A stretch of 64,000 nt of DNA, from contig NZ_SDSC01000001.1 in NCBI RefSeq assembly GCF_004117835.1, positions 558,001-622,000 of the forward strand. Reading direction: 5' to 3'. This DNA comes from Macrococcus sp. DPC7161. Lineage in GTDB: Bacteria; Bacillota; Bacilli; Staphylococcales; Staphylococcaceae. A program made the translations under genes and the position numbers. Shown in pieces: positions 10,155-18,433 of the stretch. Every line of letters starts with the position of its first letter. The stretch's first letter is position 1. The notes beneath the pieces are model-generated. The model was not told the origin of the DNA and did not search any database. It saw only the letters and a list, made by a program, of their open reading frames with translations.

Positions 10155-10481
10155 TCACTTTCCATCTACACGTTCAAATCGATTTTTATCACGTGTATTA
10201 AATTTATGCATCATTAATTCAAACTGTTCTTCTAAGTCAATGTCCATTTCATTTGCTAAACAGACTAAAACAAACAAGTTATCGGCAATTTCCATACCGA
10301 TATCCCCTTTTTTCTCTGACAGTTTCTTTTGTTTCGGGCCATATACATGGTTTATTTCCCTAGCTAATTCCCCAACTTCTTCTGAAAGTCTCACCATATT
10401 TTCCATTGGACTAAAATAGCCCACTTTAAACTGTTGTATATAATCGTCTACTTCTTTTTGTATACCTGATAACGTTTTCAA
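10155..10481 (-). CDS. ypjD: MazG-like nucleotide pyrophosphohydrolase
   Basis: This 108-residue all-alpha NTP pyrophosphohydrolase has the metal-binding pattern EEVGELA (about 29-35) followed by EIADN (about 64-68), typical of the MazG/RS21 superfamily. The role is probably housekeeping hydrolysis of non-canonical or excess NTPs. The start is TTG at 10481 with AGGTG seven bases upstream. The homologue ypjD sits upstream of bshA in Bacillus. The stop is 11 bases before the bshA ATG. Confidence 0.85.
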   Translation of the reverse strand: MKTLSGIQKEVDDYIQQFKVGYFSPMENMVRLSEEVGELAREINHVYGPKQKKLSEKKGDIGMEIADNLFVLVCLANEMDIDLEEQFELMMHKFNTRDKNRFERVDGK

Positions 10482-10550
10482 ATTAACACCTACTCTATTA
10501 AATTAATCTTATGTATAATATTTATAAACATATTAATAAGGGGGAATATT

Positions 10551-11423
10551 GTGAAAATAAAAATTAAATTCATCAACATTCTATTTATATTAATTGGCTC
10601 ATTTATTTTTAGTTTTGGTATTGTCAATTTTAATATGGCCAATGAACTTACTGAAGGTGGATTCACCGGTATTGCATTAATATTATATCATTTATTCAAG
10701 TATAGTCCGGCATTATTGAACTTAATCTTTAATATACCACTCTTTTTTGTGGGATATAAATTATTAGGTAAACATTCGTTTATATATACAATGGTGGGAA
10801 CATTAAGTGTTTCATTGTTTTTATTCATATGCGAAAAATTTCCACTCCATTTCGATTTAAAAGATGATTTATTTTTAGCTAGCCTTTATGGTGGTGTATT
10901 CATTGGTGGCGGTTTAGGAATTATATTTAGATATGGTGGTACAACGGGTGGCGTTGATATTATCGCACGCCTTTGTAAAAAGTACTTTGATATTCAAATG
11001 GGAAGAACCATGTTTTTATTTGATTGCTGTGTTATTTTAGCTACTTATTTAACTATCGGTGATTATAAAATTACTATGTACACATTAGTCTGTGTATTTA
11101 TCGGTGCTCGCGTCATCGATATGATTCAAGACTCGGGGTACTCAGCGCGTGGTGCACTTATCATTTCTGAAGAGTATCATAAAATTTCAAACGAAATTAA
11201 CAATACACTAGAGCGTGGTGTAACGATAATTTCTGCAAAAGGTCATTATTCTAATCAAGATAAACCAATGGTATATTGTGTTGTACCTCGAAATGAAATA
11301 ACAAGATTAAAACAAATCATTAATGCTATAGATCCTCACGCATTTGTTTCTTTATTGGATGTACATGATGTGCTAGGTGAAGGATTTACATTAGATGAAC
11401 AAAAAAATCCAATAGAAAAATAA
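10551..11423 (+). CDS. YitT-family membrane protein
   Basis: This encodes 290 residues with five to six hydrophobic segments (about 8-190) and a C-terminal cytoplasmic DUF2179 domain (about 215-285, GVTIISAKGHYSNQDKPMVYCVV). That is the YitT/DUF161 family, whose substrate is unknown. It is read divergently from the ypjD-bshA-cca-birA cluster. The start is GTG preceded by AAGGGGG. A TATAAT lies at 10514-10519, but I do not see a good -35. The gene ends in a bidirectional terminator. Confidence 0.88.
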   Translation: MKIKIKFINILFILIGSFIFSFGIVNFNMANELTEGGFTGIALILYHLFKYSPALLNLIFNIPLFFVGYKLLGKHSFIYTMVGTLSVSLFLFICEKFPLHFDLKDDLFLASLYGGVFIGGGLGIIFRYGGTTGGVDIIARLCKKYFDIQMGRTMFLFDCCVILATYLTIGDYKITMYTLVCVFIGARVIDMIQDSGYSARGALIISEEYHKISNEINNTLERGVTIISAKGHYSNQDKPMVYCVVPRNEITRLKQIINAIDPHAFVSLLDVHDVLGEGFTLDEQKNPIEK

Positions 11424-11450
11424 AAAAAGAAGCATAAGCTTCTTTTTTTT
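11422..11450. terminator. Bidirectional terminator between yitT-like gene and yugP
   Basis: AAGAAGC (11427-11433) and GCTTCTT (11438-11444) form a hairpin with ATAA loop, flanked by an A run and a T run. The two convergent genes both end at it. Confidence 0.85.
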
Positions 11451-12147
11451 AATCATTATTTCTTGCCATCATAAAGAATCTAATAAATTCAGCAACTGCA
11501 ACAGCTGTCGCAGCAACGTATGTCATTGCTGCAGCACCTAATACACGTTTTGCATGTTTGTATTCTTCTTTATTTACAATATTCAATTTTTCAATTTGTC
11601 TCATTGCTCGTTTACTTGCATCAAATTCTACAGGTAAAGTCACAATAGAAAATAGTACTGAAAAACTCATTAAAATAACACCAGCCCAAATGGCCATGGC
11701 ACCGATGCCTCCACCTTGTTGGGAAATACCAGTTAATACAGCACCAATCATAATTAGTAAATAACTTAAAGTTGTACCTAAATTAGCTAATGGAAATAAG
11801 CTAGAACGTACATTTAAGAAATGATAACCTGTTGCATGTTGAATTGCATGACCAACTTCATGTGCAGCAATTGCTGTAGCGGCAACACTTGGCTGGCGAT
11901 AATTGGCTGGCGATAAAACAACTACTTTCTTACTTGGATCATAATGATCTGATAAGAAGCCTTCTCCTTCTAAAACTTGAACATCAGTAATATTATTCGC
12001 TGCTAAAATTTCTTCAGCTACTTGTGCACCCGTTTTTCCACTCGTTGATCGTACTTTACTGTATTTATTATATGTTGTTTTAACTTTATGCTGGAAATAC
12101 ATTGGAACGATCATGATTAAAATAAAATAAAGAATATATGCACCCAT
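11449..12147 (-). CDS. YugP-type membrane zinc metallopeptidase
   Basis: This 232-residue member of the Zn_peptidase_2 family has an N-terminal membrane helix (2-18), then the zinc site HEVGHAIQH (about 96-104). Two further hydrophobic stretches (about 120-175) and a C-terminal hydrophobic tail follow. The HExxH motif is intact, so it should be an active membrane protease. The substrate is unknown. AAAGGAG precedes the ATG. A probable promoter lies at 12179-12207. Confidence 0.88.
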   Translation of the reverse strand: MGAYILYFILIMIVPMYFQHKVKTTYNKYSKVRSTSGKTGAQVAEEILAANNITDVQVLEGEGFLSDHYDPSKKVVVLSPANYRQPSVAATAIAAHEVGHAIQHATGYHFLNVRSSLFPLANLGTTLSYLLIMIGAVLTGISQQGGGIGAMAIWAGVILMSFSVLFSIVTLPVEFDASKRAMRQIEKLNIVNKEEYKHAKRVLGAAAMTYVAATAVAVAEFIRFFMMARNND

Positions 12148-12178
12148 TTCAACACTCCTTTAATTAGTATACTCCACT

Positions 12179-12207
12179 ATTTTATTCAATTAGTCAAAAT
12201 TAATCAA
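12179..12207 (-). promoter_or_regulatory. Probable sigma-A promoter of the yugP-like gene
   Basis: On the minus strand TTGATT is separated by 17 bases from TAAAAT, just after and slightly overlapping the ypjA stop. It is 32 bases upstream of the metallopeptidase ATG. Confidence 0.45.
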
Positions 12208-12784
12208 ATATTTTATCTCTATTATTTAAGTATAATAAACAAAGCAAACAACTGATACTTAGCCAAAATGAAAAATAACCAATATGTTGAATATATTCAC
12301 TCAACATACTGTAAATTGGATATTGCATGTATACATAATCGATCACATCATTATGGAAGACCCAAATAGCAGTAATAACAATATGACGTACTTTAATTTT
12401 AAAAAGTGGATAAAAAAAGAATGCTTGAATGGCCATAATACTATGTGAGCAAATTAACATCATACCAATAAACGTCACTTCGTGTAACACAACAAAAGTA
12501 AAGATATTCATAATTACTGCCCAAATACCATATTTAATGAGTGTTACAAATGCTAAAGCTTCGAAATAACCGTTATGCTTTTTAAATAAGGTCAAAATCA
12601 ATGCGATAACTAAGAATAGCGTTGCCGTTGGACTATCCGGTACAAAAGGAATAAAGAACCACTTAGTATTTTCTAATTGTGGCATATACCAATAATAGCC
12701 GTATATTGTACCTAATATATTGGCAATGATAATTGAGATAACAAACCACTTACTTTGTAACCATAAATAATATTGTTCGATCAT
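12200..12784 (-). CDS. ypjA: DUF1405 integral membrane protein (YpjA family)
   Basis: This encodes 194 residues with about six transmembrane segments, no catalytic motif, and an N terminus rich in aromatic residues. In Bacillus the ypjA homologue follows qcrC, as here. A strong terminator separates the two, so co-transcription would need read-through. The function is unknown. The link to the cytochrome bc complex is by gene order only. GAGGTG precedes the ATG. Confidence 0.82.
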   Translation of the reverse strand: MIEQYYLWLQSKWFVISIIIANILGTIYGYYWYMPQLENTKWFFIPFVPDSPTATLFLVIALILTLFKKHNGYFEALAFVTLIKYGIWAVIMNIFTFVVLHEVTFIGMMLICSHSIMAIQAFFFYPLFKIKVRHIVITAIWVFHNDVIDYVYMQYPIYSMLSEYIQHIGYFSFWLSISCLLCLLYLNNRDKIFD

Positions 12785-12797
12785 TTGGCACCTCTAT

Positions 12798-12827
12798 AAA
12801 AAAAGAATCATCCTAAGATGATTCTTT
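12798..12827 (-). terminator. Terminator of the qcrABC operon
   Basis: A perfect 11-base stem, AAAGAATCATC (12802-12812) and GATGATTCTTT (12817-12827), with a CTAA loop is followed on the minus strand by a run of seven T. It starts four bases after the qcrC stop. Confidence 0.9.
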
Positions 12828-12831
12828 AAAA

Positions 12832-13620
12832 TTATTTTTTAATTGGTTTGCCATTCTCGTCAGTTTCTTCTAAACCTTCGATGAATTTACCAACTTCTTT
12901 AATTTGTTCTTTTGTTAAAGAATCTTTAAATCCTGGCATTGCACCAGATCCTTTAGTAACAAATCCCTCCACTGCAGCTGCTGGTAATTGAGATTTAACT
13001 AGGTTAGGACCAGCCCCACCTGTTAATTCACCACCGTGACAACTTGTACAGTTAGCTTTGATTATTTTTTCATAAGTTGGATCTTTTTTATCTAAGTTTG
13101 TGAAAGAAATTTTACCTTGAGCAGCTTGAGTCTTCCAATCATGATAATGAGAAGATTCCCAAGTTGTATAGAATAAAATAGCAACTGTTAATAACATAAA
13201 ACCACTTGCAAATGGACGTTTGCTCCATTTACGCTCAGGACCACGGTCTAACCATGGTGCTAACATTAATGCACCAAAAGCAATACCTGGCATAATAATT
13301 GCACCAAATGTATTAAATGGACCTGATGCATAAGTGTATTTTAAGATTTGGTATAAAAATAAGAAATACCAGTCTGGTAATGGTGTATAACCAGTATCTG
13401 ATGGATCAGCCACACGTTCTAATGGAGATGGATGTGCTACTGTTAAACATAAGTATGCAACTAAGAATACAGCACCTGTCATCCATTCTTTTAATAAGAA
13501 ATCTGGCCAAAAACTTTCAGTTTTACCTGGGAATTCAGAGTAATCTCTATTTAACTTTGGTTTATCGTACGATTTAATACGAGAATCACCAACAAATTTC
13601 ATCCCTTTACCGCGATGCAT
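12832..13620 (-). CDS. qcrC: Menaquinol:cytochrome c reductase, cytochrome b/c subunit
   Basis: This subunit fuses a subunit-IV-like part of cytochrome b with a cytochrome c domain. The 262-residue protein has three membrane helices (about 45-62, 103-122, 138-152), with PDWYFLF at 82-88 matching the quinol-site PEWY motif. A C-terminal cytochrome c domain carries the covalent haem motif C191-TS-C194-H195 and a likely axial Met in GSGAMPGF. AAAGGAGG lies eight to nine bases before the ATG. It is the last gene of qcrABC. The covalent haem requires the ResBC system, which is encoded at 39-42 kb. Confidence 0.95.
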   Translation of the reverse strand: MHRGKGMKFVGDSRIKSYDKPKLNRDYSEFPGKTESFWPDFLLKEWMTGAVFLVAYLCLTVAHPSPLERVADPSDTGYTPLPDWYFLFLYQILKYTYASGPFNTFGAIIMPGIAFGALMLAPWLDRGPERKWSKRPFASGFMLLTVAILFYTTWESSHYHDWKTQAAQGKISFTNLDKKDPTYEKIIKANCTSCHGGELTGGAGPNLVKSQLPAAAVEGFVTKGSGAMPGFKDSLTKEQIKEVGKFIEGLEETDENGKPIKK

Positions 13621-13648
13621 TCAAATAACCTCCTTTGTTTATTCGTGT

Positions 13649-14323
13649 TTATAATGGACCCGAAATACCTTGTTTTCGAATCATGATAAAGTGTGCTGCT
13701 AATAACGCGAATAAACATGCTGGTAAGAAGAACACATGAATAGCGAAGAATCGCGTCAATGTTTGTGCACCAACGATTTCTGGATCGCCGGCTAATAAAG
13801 TTTTAACCCATGGTCCAATGAATGGCACTGACTCTGCAATTTGTAAACCTACTTTAGTTGCAAATAATGCTTTCATATCCCAAGGTAATAAGTAACCTGT
13901 GAAACTTAAACCTAACATTACGAAGAAAATTAATACACCAACTAACCAGTTTAACTCACGTGGTTGTTTGTAGCTTCCTGTAAAGAATACACGTAATGTA
14001 TGTAAGAACATCATTACAACAACAAGACTGGCACCCCAGTGATGCATACCACGTACAATTACACCCGCAGCGACATCATGTTGTAAGTAATAAACTGATT
14101 TCCAAGCATTGATAATGTCTGGAACATAATACATTGTTAAGAACATTCCTGATAAAACTTGGATGACTGTTATAAAAAATGTTAATCCACCAAAACAATA
14201 GACGAAAGCAGAAAAGTGATAAGCAGGGTTAACATGCTCAGGCACTTCATGATCTGCGATATCACGCCAAATTGGTGTAATGTCAAGTCTGTCATCGACC
14301 CAATCATAAATTTTACTGATCAT
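13649..14323 (-). CDS. qcrB: Menaquinol:cytochrome c reductase, cytochrome b6 subunit
   Basis: This integral membrane subunit binds two b haems plus a covalent c-type haem in the Bacillus-type b6c complex. It has 224 residues and four transmembrane helices. The haem-ligand histidines lie in VRGMHHWGASL (about 89-99) with HTLRV, and in the third/fourth helix region RFFAIHVFFLPA. GGAGGG precedes the ATG, 11 bases from the qcrA stop. It is clearly co-transcribed with qcrA and qcrC. Confidence 0.95.
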   Translation of the reverse strand: MISKIYDWVDDRLDITPIWRDIADHEVPEHVNPAYHFSAFVYCFGGLTFFITVIQVLSGMFLTMYYVPDIINAWKSVYYLQHDVAAGVIVRGMHHWGASLVVVMMFLHTLRVFFTGSYKQPRELNWLVGVLIFFVMLGLSFTGYLLPWDMKALFATKVGLQIAESVPFIGPWVKTLLAGDPEIVGAQTLTRFFAIHVFFLPACLFALLAAHFIMIRKQGISGPL

Positions 14324-14334
14324 TATTTACCCTC

Positions 14335-14838
14335 CTATTTTGCTAATTCATTTGGATGTTTCTTACCGATAGTAAGAACCCCACCTTTTTCACCAGTTTC
14401 AAATTGATCTAACGGTGCTAATGGTGGTGTACCAGGAACATTTTTACCATTCTTTTCGTAACGACCATTATGACATGGACAGAAGAATTGGTTTGGATTT
14501 GATTTATCACCGTTCCATGTTACTGTACAACCTAAGTGTTTACAAGTTGGTGATAACGCAATAATTTTGTTACCCTCTTTGTAAACCCAAGCAAACGCAG
14601 TTACTTCACTTGTATACCATGCATCTTTTTGTTCGAATTTAAAGTCAACCTTTGTTGGTTCTTCTTTAATTTCTGAAACTTTTACGCTTGTTGCAATCAT
14701 ACTACCAGCAGAACCTGATTTGAACACTGGATCTAATGCAAAGCGACCTAAAGGCATGACCATACCAGCTGCCATAAATGACCCAACTCCCATTAAGGAA
14801 TAGTTTAAAAATTGGCGTCGTGTGACACGTTGGCTCAT
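14335..14838 (-). CDS. qcrA: Menaquinol:cytochrome c reductase, Rieske iron-sulphur subunit
   Basis: This 167-residue subunit carries the [2Fe-2S] cluster that takes electrons from menaquinol. The N terminus has a twin-arginine signal-anchor (TRRQFLNYSL at 6-15 and a hydrophobic stretch to about 30). The Rieske ligand boxes are C99-K-H101-LG-C104 and C120-P-C122-H123, with C104/C122 forming the conserved disulphide. It is the first gene of the operon and has a recognisable promoter at 14893-14921. Confidence 0.96.
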   Translation of the reverse strand: MSQRVTRRQFLNYSLMGVGSFMAAGMVMPLGRFALDPVFKSGSAGSMIATSVKVSEIKEEPTKVDFKFEQKDAWYTSEVTAFAWVYKEGNKIIALSPTCKHLGCTVTWNGDKSNPNQFFCPCHNGRYEKNGKNVPGTPPLAPLDQFETGEKGGVLTIGKKHPNELAK

Positions 14839-14892
14839 TTAATTTTCCCCCCTCTAACGTTCTTTTTTACTAAAATATACTAGGACATATCA

Positions 14893-14921
14893 ATTTTAGC
14901 TTAATAAAACTACTTGGTCAA
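14893..14921 (-). promoter_or_regulatory. Promoter of qcrABC
   Basis: On the minus strand TTGACC (14916-14921) is separated by exactly 17 bases from TAAAAT (14893-14898), giving a near-consensus sigma-A promoter. A perfect palindrome GACAATTTATTGTC (14930-14943) lies eight bases upstream of the -35 and is a candidate activator or repressor site. Confidence 0.75.
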
Positions 14922-14949
14922 TAACATGTGACAATTTATTGTCCTTTTT

Positions 14950-15378
14950 TTAACGATTCCACTCAAAAATAATACTTTTCATTAAAAGTTTGACATTTTC
15001 TTGAACAAATTCTTGCTTCATACTATCATCCATGCTTGATAAAGGCATAATATTGATTTTTTGAAAATGAATATTTTCTGATATGGTATGATTTGGTCCA
15101 ACAAATAATATCGTTTTAAATCCAAATGAACGTAATTGTGTTTCAATCACTTCATGAACAGGTGTTTGCCCTTTCAATTGTTGAATTGTAGGTAATAGTA
15201 ATAAGCGTCCTTTAAACTGCGCTTCTAAATTCATTAACACCACTTGTAACATTTCTAATTCATCAGCAATTTTTAAATAATTGTTCGTATAATCCACTTC
15301 AATCACAGGCACAATTGCAGTATCAATATAATCTTTTTCTAAATGAAGTGTTTTAATATCTTCGTGATTAAATATCAT
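14950..15378 (-). CDS. ypiF: DUF2487 protein (YpiF family)
   Basis: This 142-residue soluble protein has no recognised catalytic motif. The family and its position between ypiB and qcrA are conserved in Bacilli. It overlaps the end of ypiB by 11 bases, so the two are probably co-translated. The qcr promoter starts downstream of its stop, which separates it from the bc complex transcriptionally, at least in part. The function is unknown. Confidence 0.82.
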   Translation of the reverse strand: MIFNHEDIKTLHLEKDYIDTAIVPVIEVDYTNNYLKIADELEMLQVVLMNLEAQFKGRLLLLPTIQQLKGQTPVHEVIETQLRSFGFKTILFVGPNHTISENIHFQKINIMPLSSMDDSMKQEFVQENVKLLMKSIIFEWNR

Positions 15379-15916
15379 TTTGAACCTCCAACAGTTTGTT
15401 CGATAATTTTGAATAATACATAAATAGATCGTATTGATGATGATCTAAAGATGCATCAATTTTAATGTGTAATTCATTTTTTAATATATTAAATTCTTCT
15501 AGATATAATATTTGCTTCTGGATATCTTCTAATGGAAAACTTGTTATTTGTTCTAACATATCTTCATTAGGCTGATGAATAGCATTTTCCAAAATTGAAA
15601 TAAAATTTATCAATAAGAGTTTGCGATGATTTTTTAAAAAATTTTCAAATATTAAAATCACAGGTAATTTTGAATGAATGACTTGATTAAATATTTCTTG
15701 TTGATTATAAATGATCGAATCACCATCAATAAGTCTTAGTTGAAATTGATTTCTAACATATATAACCATGCCTTCTTCTTGTATTTCATTAAAAAAAGTG
15801 GGCCTATTACAATCTTTTAAATAATTAAGTAACCATACACAATATTCATTTTCAATTTTATAATCATACAATATTTGATTTAAAAACTGTAAATGTAATT
15901 GATTAATAGCTTTCAT
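15368..15916 (-). CDS. ypiB: UPF0302 protein YpiB
   Basis: This 182-residue, probably soluble protein has the UPF0302 N-terminal and IDEAL-type architecture: helical N terminus and acidic, hydrophobic C terminus. In the same frame TTG at 15922 is possible. I choose the ATG at 15916 because AGAAGAG sits seven bases upstream. It overlaps the 3' end of ypiA by 14 bases. No enzymatic function is established; the ypiA-ypiB-ypiF order matches Bacillus. Confidence 0.8.
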   Translation of the reverse strand: MKAINQLHLQFLNQILYDYKIENEYCVWLLNYLKDCNRPTFFNEIQEEGMVIYVRNQFQLRLIDGDSIIYNQQEIFNQVIHSKLPVILIFENFLKNHRKLLLINFISILENAIHQPNEDMLEQITSFPLEDIQKQILYLEEFNILKNELHIKIDASLDHHQYDLFMYYSKLSNKLLEVQNDI

Positions 15917-17132
15917 CTTCAAACTCTTCTAAATAAGTAGAATCAATTGATTTAATTTTTGCATAAAGTATTTCATTTAACTGATGTTCCCCGATTTCTC
16001 TTGTATAAAGATAATAGTCTTTTAAGAAATCTAAGTTCTCATTTAATTGTTGGAACGCTTCATGGTATAAATGTTTTGCTTCTTTGTCTCTTTCAAGCTG
16101 TTGATAGCTATAAGCCAATTTCCACATGATTGTTGGATCCATATCATCTTCATCGATAACACCGAACAATTGTATCATCGCATCATAATCTTCTTCTTGA
16201 ATGTAATAATCTGTTAATAAAAGACTTGCTTCAACATATGATGGATCAATCGTTAATGCTTGAATTAAATATTCCGCACCTTTTTCTTGATGCATTTTAA
16301 TCATAATACGACCTGTATCCACTAATAATTCCTTATAAAATTCATTTAATAAAATACCTTTTTGTCCAATTAAAATTGCATCTTCATATCGTCTTTCTGA
16401 TTCTAGCAAGTTTACTAGTAATAGGTATGCTTGCATATAATCAGGATCTTTTTCATTTAATTGTTGTAAAATCTCAATGGCACTTTTGACTTGATCTGTT
16501 TTTTGGTAACTGATTGCTTTTTTGAAATAATCATCACTTGAAAATAATTTTTCATCAATCGTTTGGTACAGTTCATTAGCATCATCATAATCACCAGCTT
16601 GTAACATGCTGTCTGCTAGTCTTAATTTAATGTGAACATTATTAATCTCATCAATACCATCATTTAATAACATTTCATAATGCTTTGCTGCTTTTAAATA
16701 ATCCCCATCAAAATAATAAAGTTCACTTAGAGCATACGTTAAAATGGGATCATCCTGAGATAAATGTCTTGCCTCAATCACTTTATCAATCGCAACTTCC
16801 ATCATTCCTTGTTGTTGATAAATATCCGCTTCTAACATTAATCGTGATACTGACTTAGGCATTTGATGTAAAATTGTTAATGCTTGGTCTATTTCGTTAT
16901 TATCTACTAAAGCTTCAATGTAATAAGCAAATACATCTGCATCTTCAGGATAAAGTTCAAATAATCTTTCAAAAACTTTTAACGCATTATCTACAAGTCC
17001 AAATTGAAATAAAGTTTCTCCTAATTGAAATAATCCTTCATGATCGTCTGTAAATAAAGTGTCTTTCACGCGTTCATCTAATTGTTCTAACTTTTGTAAG
17101 TGAATGTTATCTATTAATTGATAAATATCCAT
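15903..17132 (-). CDS. ypiA: Tetratricopeptide-repeat protein YpiA
   Basis: This 409-residue soluble protein is built from about ten degenerate TPR units, with recurring patterns such as ALKVFERLFELYPEDADVFAYYIEALVDN spaced every 34 residues or so. It is likely a protein-protein scaffold; no partner is evident. Its ATG overlaps the aroA stop by one base, so it is coupled to the shikimate gene aroA, an arrangement shared with other Bacilli. Confidence 0.88.
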   Translation of the reverse strand: MDIYQLIDNIHLQKLEQLDERVKDTLFTDDHEGLFQLGETLFQFGLVDNALKVFERLFELYPEDADVFAYYIEALVDNNEIDQALTILHQMPKSVSRLMLEADIYQQQGMMEVAIDKVIEARHLSQDDPILTYALSELYYFDGDYLKAAKHYEMLLNDGIDEINNVHIKLRLADSMLQAGDYDDANELYQTIDEKLFSSDDYFKKAISYQKTDQVKSAIEILQQLNEKDPDYMQAYLLLVNLLESERRYEDAILIGQKGILLNEFYKELLVDTGRIMIKMHQEKGAEYLIQALTIDPSYVEASLLLTDYYIQEEDYDAMIQLFGVIDEDDMDPTIMWKLAYSYQQLERDKEAKHLYHEAFQQLNENLDFLKDYYLYTREIGEHQLNEILYAKIKSIDSTYLEEFEDESY

Positions 17133-18433
17133 TAAATCTCTCCTTGTATTAATGATTTGAAATCTTCAATGAAATTTGGATAAGAAATATCTATCACTTC
17201 GTCATTTTCAATATTCATATCTGTTTCAAACAAGCTTGCTACATATAACATCATGCCAATTCTGTGATCATGATATGTATCAAATGTATTGGCATGCTTT
17301 ATTTGTTTTTCCAACCCATAAATAATCATCCCGTCATCTGTTTTCTCCATATGATAGCCTAATAAATTTAAAGTATCAACGGTCGCATCAATGCGATTCG
17401 TTTCCTTTACTTTAAGTTCCTCTGCATCTTTAATCACACTTGTCCCTTTTGCATAAGCTAATAACAATGCCAATATAGGAATTTCATCAATTAGCTTAGG
17501 TATCAAAGCGCCTTCAATTGTTGTAGCTTTCATATTTTCTGTGTATCTCACGCGAATGTCTGCAATTTTTTCATGTTCATCTTGAATATTCAAAAGTTCA
17601 ATATTCGCATTCATTTTTTGACAAACTTCGATAATACCTGCACGCGTTAAATTGATACCTACATTTTTAATGGTAATATCACTGCCTGGCGTGATTAATG
17701 CTGCAACAATAAAGAAAGCTGCAGATGAAATGTCACCTGGAACATCAATATTAGTTTGTTGAATCAAGTTAACACTTGATTTTGGCATCGAAATTGTCAA
17801 ACCATCGACATCTACAGGAATACCAAATTGTTTAAACATTATTTCTGTATGATTTCTCGTTTGTTCCAATTCTGTAATTTTTACTTCATCATTTGCGAAA
17901 AGACCTGCAAACATCAAAGCAGATTTTACTTGAGCACTTGCAACCGTCATTTGATAGTCTGTTCCAGAAATTTGACTAGGTTGCATGATAAGTGGTGTAT
18001 TTTTGTTTCCATTCGATCCAATAATATTTGCATTCATTTGTTTAAGTGGTGTAATCACTCTATCCATTGGTCGTTTTCCAATAGATGCATCCCCACTTAA
18101 TACTGTTAACATTGGCAATCCACTCAGTAAACCAGCAAGTAATCTCGTAGTAGTTCCAGAATTACCTGTATAGAGCGTTTGATGTGGTTCAATAAAATTT
18201 TGGTAACCTTTTGAATCAACTTGAACATCACCATTGGTATCAATTTCAATTTGAACACCTAATTGTTTGAATATTTCTATTGTACGCATGCAATCTTCAC
18301 CTAATAAAGGTTTTGTGATTTTAGCTTGTCCAGTTGCTAAACTTGTCATCATTACTGCTCTATGCGTAATTGATTTATCACCTGGCACTGATATTGTACC
18401 GATTAATGGTCCTAAACATTGGTTATTTTTCAT
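17132..18433 (-). CDS. aroA: 5-enolpyruvylshikimate-3-phosphate synthase
   Basis: The enzyme transfers enolpyruvyl from PEP to shikimate-3-phosphate, the sixth shikimate step. The 433-residue protein has PGDKSITHRA near the N terminus (substrate-binding Lys and Ser) and LYTGNSGTTTRLL (PEP site). Further on are the SSAAFF segment and the C-terminal KVKETNR and HRIGM motifs. The Ala-for-Gly context in NSGTTTRLLAG suggests the class II (Gram-positive) form. The ATG at 18433 follows AGGTG by six bases; an in-frame GTG at 18442 lies within that site. It overlaps the end of aroB. Confidence 0.96.
   Translation of the reverse strand: MKNNQCLGPLIGTISVPGDKSITHRAVMMTSLATGQAKITKPLLGEDCMRTIEIFKQLGVQIEIDTNGDVQVDSKGYQNFIEPHQTLYTGNSGTTTRLLAGLLSGLPMLTVLSGDASIGKRPMDRVITPLKQMNANIIGSNGNKNTPLIMQPSQISGTDYQMTVASAQVKSALMFAGLFANDEVKITELEQTRNHTEIMFKQFGIPVDVDGLTISMPKSSVNLIQQTNIDVPGDISSAAFFIVAALITPGSDITIKNVGINLTRAGIIEVCQKMNANIELLNIQDEHEKIADIRVRYTENMKATTIEGALIPKLIDEIPILALLLAYAKGTSVIKDAEELKVKETNRIDATVDTLNLLGYHMEKTDDGMIIYGLEKQIKHANTFDTYHDHRIGMMLYVASLFETDMNIENDEVIDISYPNFIEDFKSLIQGEI

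Noticed and set aside
14930-14950. Plus-strand terminator before ypiF
   Set aside because: The T run is on the plus-strand side, but no plus-strand gene lies nearby; a regulatory palindrome is more likely.
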